From the NCBI RefSeq assembly GCF_003416895.1, contig NZ_QVIO01000011.1:62585-126584 (forward strand): a stretch of 64,000 nt of DNA, read 5' to 3'. The DNA is from Duganella sp. BJB476. Lineage in GTDB: Bacteria; Pseudomonadota; Gammaproteobacteria; Burkholderiales; Burkholderiaceae_D. The notes under the pieces are model-generated. The model was not told where the DNA came from. It ran no database searches and was given only the letters and a program-made list of their open reading frames with translations. Below, piece after piece: positions 61,446 to 64,000 of the stretch. The translations under genes and the position numbers were made by a program. Positions within the stretch are counted from its first letter, which is position 1; each line of letters starts with the position of its first letter.

Positions 61446-64000
61446 TTACTTGCCTGGCGCCGCCAGGAAGCCGTGGCCGCCCTGCGACTGCAACGCTTTC
61501 AGACGCAGCGCGCTGTCGGTGGCCGCCTGGCTCTCGGCGCCGAGCACCGGCTTGCCGCTGGCGTCGAACTGCTTGAGCGCGTCGGCCAGCTGGGCCACGC
61601 TGCCGCCCACGCCCTTGCCTTCGAGCTCCAGCTTAGGCGCCGCGGCCGCCGGCGCGTCGCCGCCGGCGAAGGCCGACATCGCCTGGGCCAGGTTGCTGAC
61701 GCTGCCGCTCAGGTTGCTGGTCGGCGTGGTGGCGAACCACACGTCGGCCGCCGCATGGGTGGCGCCGTCGGCCGTCTCGAAGGTCGAGGTCAGACCCAGG
61801 ATGTTGCCGTTGTTGACCGCGCCGCCCACCTTGACATCCAGGTTGAGCTTGGTGATGCCCAGGTCGGCCAGCGATTTCAGCTCGCCCGCCTGGCTGACGC
61901 CGTCGGCGTTGGCGTCGACCCAGACGCGCAGGTCGGCGAAGGCGCTGTCCTTGGCGTCGATGGTGCCGTCGCCGTTGGTGTCCAGTTCCGCCATCGCTTG
62001 GTAGCCGGTGGCCGCTTTCTGGCCGTTGGCCAGCGTCGTGCCCGAACCGAACAGTTCGCTACCGTCGTTGATCACGCCGTCATGGTTGCGGTCCAGGGCC
62101 AGCAAGCCGTCGCCGCCGGCGGTCCAGCCGGTGTTGACTTTGTTGCCGTTGGCCAGCAAGTCGAACTGCACGCCCTGGCCCAGCGCCGTGGTCTGCACGC
62201 CGTTGCCGTTCAGGTCCAGCACGATCGGGGTCAGGTACGACAGCGCCTGGGCCTGCGCGGTGGTCAGCGCGTGGACCTGGTCGGTGGTCATCGCATGCAA
62301 TTGCGCCGAGGTGATCGCGTGCACCTGGTTGGTGGTCAGCGAAGCGATTTCAGCGGTGCGCAGGGTGGCGAACTGTTTGGTGCTCAGCGCGGCGATCGCG
62401 GCCGTGCTCATCGCCACCAGGTCGGCGGTGTCGAGGGCGGCCAGGGCCGCGGTCGACAGGCCGGCGGCCTGGGCGGTGGTCAAGGCGGCGACCTGGGTCG
62501 AGGTCAGCGCCACGCCCTGGCTGGAGCTCATCGCGCCCAGCTGGCCGGCGGTCAGCGCGCCGATTTCCTGGGTGGTGAAGGCCGCCAGCGCGGCGGTGGC
62601 CAGCGCGGCGAGGTTGTTGGTCGACAGTGCGGCGACCTGGCCCACGCTCAGCGATGCGGCCTGGGCGGTGGTCAGGGCGGCGACCTGCGAGGTGCTCAGG
62701 CCGCTGGCGAAGGCCGAGGTGGCCAGCGCGGCGACCTGGCCGGTCGACAGCGCGGCGACCTGGGCGGTCACCAGGCCGGCCAGCTGCGTGGTGCGCAGGG
62801 CGGCGACATCGACCGTGCTCAGGCCGACCAGGTCGGCCGTCTCGATCGCGCCGATGCTGGCCGAGGTCAGCGACACCACTTGCGCGGTGCTCAGCGAGGA
62901 CAGTTGCGCCGAGGTCAGCGCGACGATCTGGCTGGTGGTCAGCGCAGCGATGCCGGCGGTGCTCAGCGCGGCCAGCGAGGCGGTGACCAGGTTGTTGACC
63001 TGGGCGGTGCTCAGCGCGGCCACTTGTGCCGAGCTCAGGACGGCGATGGCGGCCGTCTTGATGGCCGACAGGTCGGCCGTTTCCAGCGCGGCCACCGAGG
63101 CGGTGCCCAGCGCGGCCACTTGGGCGGTGCTCAGCGCGGCCGCTTCGGCGGTGCTCAGGGCCACGATCTGGTTGGTGGTCAGCGCCTTGACCTGGTTGAC
63201 GCTCAACGCGGCAACCGCGTTGGTCGACAGGGCGGCAAGGTCGGCCGTTTCCAGGGCGGCGATGGCGTTGGTCGTCAGCGCGGCGACCTGCGCGGTGCTC
63301 AGCGTGCTCGCTTGCGCGGTGGTCAGCGCGACGATCTGGTTGGTGCTCAGGCCGGACACGGCGGCGGTGCTCAGCGCGGCCACCTGGTTGGTCGACAGCG
63401 CGGCGACTTGCGCGGTCGCCAGGCCAGCCAGTTGCGCGCTGCGCAGCACGGCCACGTTGGCGGTGGTCAGGCCGGACAGGTCGGCGGTCTCGATGGCGCC
63501 GATGGCGTTGCTGGTCAGCGCGGCAACCTGTACCGAACCCATGCTGCTCAGCTGGGCCGAGGTCAGTGCGACGACCTGGTCGGTGGTCAGCGCGGCGATG
63601 CCGGCGGTGTTCAGCGCGGCCAGCGAGGCGGTGGCCAAGGTGTTGACCTGGGCGGTGCCCAGCGCCGCCACTTGTGCCGAGCTCAGGACGGCGATGGCGG
63701 CCGTCTTGATGGCCGACAGGTCGGCCGTTTCCAGCGCGGCCACCGAGGCGGTGCTCAGCGCGGCCACTTGGGCGGTGCTCAGCGCGGCCGCTTCGGTGGT
63801 GGTCAGGGCGACGACTTGATTGGTGGTCAGCGCCTTGACTTGATTCGCGCTCAGGGCGGCGATCGCGTCCGATTTCAGCGCTGCGAAGTCGGCCGTTTCC
63901 AGCGCGGCGATGGCGTTGGTGCTCAGGCCGGCCACTTGGGCGGTGCTCAGCGTGCTCGCTTGCGCGGTGGTCAGCGCGACGATCTGGCTGGTGGTCAGGC
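61446..64000 (-). CDS. Giant octapeptide-repeat protein 3, C-terminal part (gene runs past the window end)
   Basis: The frame is open to the last base, so at least 850 residues and an unknown N-terminal extension are encoded; a Met at 63935 lies inside the repeats and is not a start. The visible part has about 586 residues of octads, then from about 62240 the calcium-binding domain (TPIVLDLNGNG, DRNHDGVINDGSE, DTNGDGTIDAKD, DANADGVSQAGE), and a C-terminus (LRLKALQ, GFLAAPGK) nearly identical to giant protein 2. The octads form a 648-bp higher-order repeat of exactly 27 units. Same predicted role as the other giants. Confidence 0.88.
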   Translation of the reverse strand, partial: LTTSQIVALTTAQASTLSTAQVAGLSTNAIAALETADFAALKSDAIAALSANQVKALTTNQVVALTTTEAAALSTAQVAALSTASVAALETADLSAIKTAAIAVLSSAQVAALGTAQVNTLATASLAALNTAGIAALTTDQVVALTSAQLSSMGSVQVAALTSNAIGAIETADLSGLTTANVAVLRSAQLAGLATAQVAALSTNQVAALSTAAVSGLSTNQIVALTTAQASTLSTAQVAALTTNAIAALETADLAALSTNAVAALSVNQVKALTTNQIVALSTAEAAALSTAQVAALGTASVAALETADLSAIKTAAIAVLSSAQVAALSTAQVNNLVTASLAALSTAGIAALTTSQIVALTSAQLSSLSTAQVVSLTSASIGAIETADLVGLSTVDVAALRTTQLAGLVTAQVAALSTGQVAALATSAFASGLSTSQVAALTTAQAASLSVGQVAALSTNNLAALATAALAAFTTQEIGALTAGQLGAMSSSQGVALTSTQVAALTTAQAAGLSTAALAALDTADLVAMSTAAIAALSTKQFATLRTAEIASLTTNQVHAITSAQLHAMTTDQVHALTTAQAQALSYLTPIVLDLNGNGVQTTALGQGVQFDLLANGNKVNTGWTAGGDGLLALDRNHDGVINDGSELFGSGTTLANGQKAATGYQAMAELDTNGDGTIDAKDSAFADLRVWVDANADGVSQAGELKSLADLGITKLNLDVKVGGAVNNGNILGLTSTFETADGATHAAADVWFATTPTSNLSGSVSNLAQAMSAFAGGDAPAAAAPKLELEGKGVGGSVAQLADALKQFDASGKPVLGAESQAATDSALRLKALQSQGGHGFLAAPGK
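62241..64000 (-). repeat. 648-bp higher-order repeat in giant gene 3
   Basis: Two independent landmarks recur at exactly 648 bp: AGCGCCTTGAC at 63181 and 63829, and the TCGGC(C/G)GTCTCGAT element at 62833 and 63481. 648 bp is 27 octads with no nine-residue unit, one residue shorter than the 217-residue unit of giant gene 2. The array is cut by the window end. Confidence 0.8.

Overview
The window looks like a chromosomal segment of an Oxalobacteraceae betaproteobacterium of the Massilia/Duganella/Pseudoduganella type. This is inferred from the very high GC content, the DUF4148 protein, the paired methyl-accepting chemotaxis proteins and the overall gene repertoire; no rRNA or other species marker is present, so the genus is not proven.

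Region 1 (1-16.5 kb) is mostly ordinary chromosome. It holds the 3' end of a DUF2252-like gene, a bufferin copper-chelating RiPP operon (bufA2-bufB-bufC), ompW with a well-placed FNR-type box, a LysR/oxidoreductase divergent pair, two chemoreceptors with a small lipoprotein between them, a DUF4148 protein, an aldo/keto reductase with a divergent LysR regulator, an M28 peptidase, a REP-associated tyrosine transposase inside its own inverted repeats, a thioredoxin-fold protein, folE and nudC.

Region 2 (16.7-64 kb) is one large accessory block. It contains three giant genes, one truncated by the window end, encoding thousands of residues of an eight-residue Thr/Ser-Gln-Leu repeat followed by a calcium-binding EF-hand-like C-terminal domain. 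Between them lies a type I secretion ABC exporter plus HlyD-family adaptor. Around these are three paralogous TPR + SPINDLY/OGT-type (GT41) + GT-A fusion proteins, a further GT-A/methyltransferase protein, two methyltransferases and a nucleotide-sugar pathway. That pathway has rfbF, rfbG and rfbH (CDP-glucose to CDP-3,6-dideoxy-type sugars), a YerE-like thiamine-diphosphate enzyme, an MhpF/MhpE-like dehydrogenase/aldolase pair and several SDR epimerase/reductases.

The most economical reading is a dedicated glycoprotein export system. Cytoplasmic OGT-like enzymes would decorate the hydroxyl-rich octads with an unusual, possibly carbon-branched and O-methylated, deoxysugar, and the type I exporter would secrete the product as a surface or matrix polymer. 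The parts are visible in the sequence; the connection between them is inference. In one giant gene the octads are organised into a strict 651-bp higher-order repeat, which alternates in a two-unit pattern through most copies. The truncated giant gene has a 648-bp equivalent.
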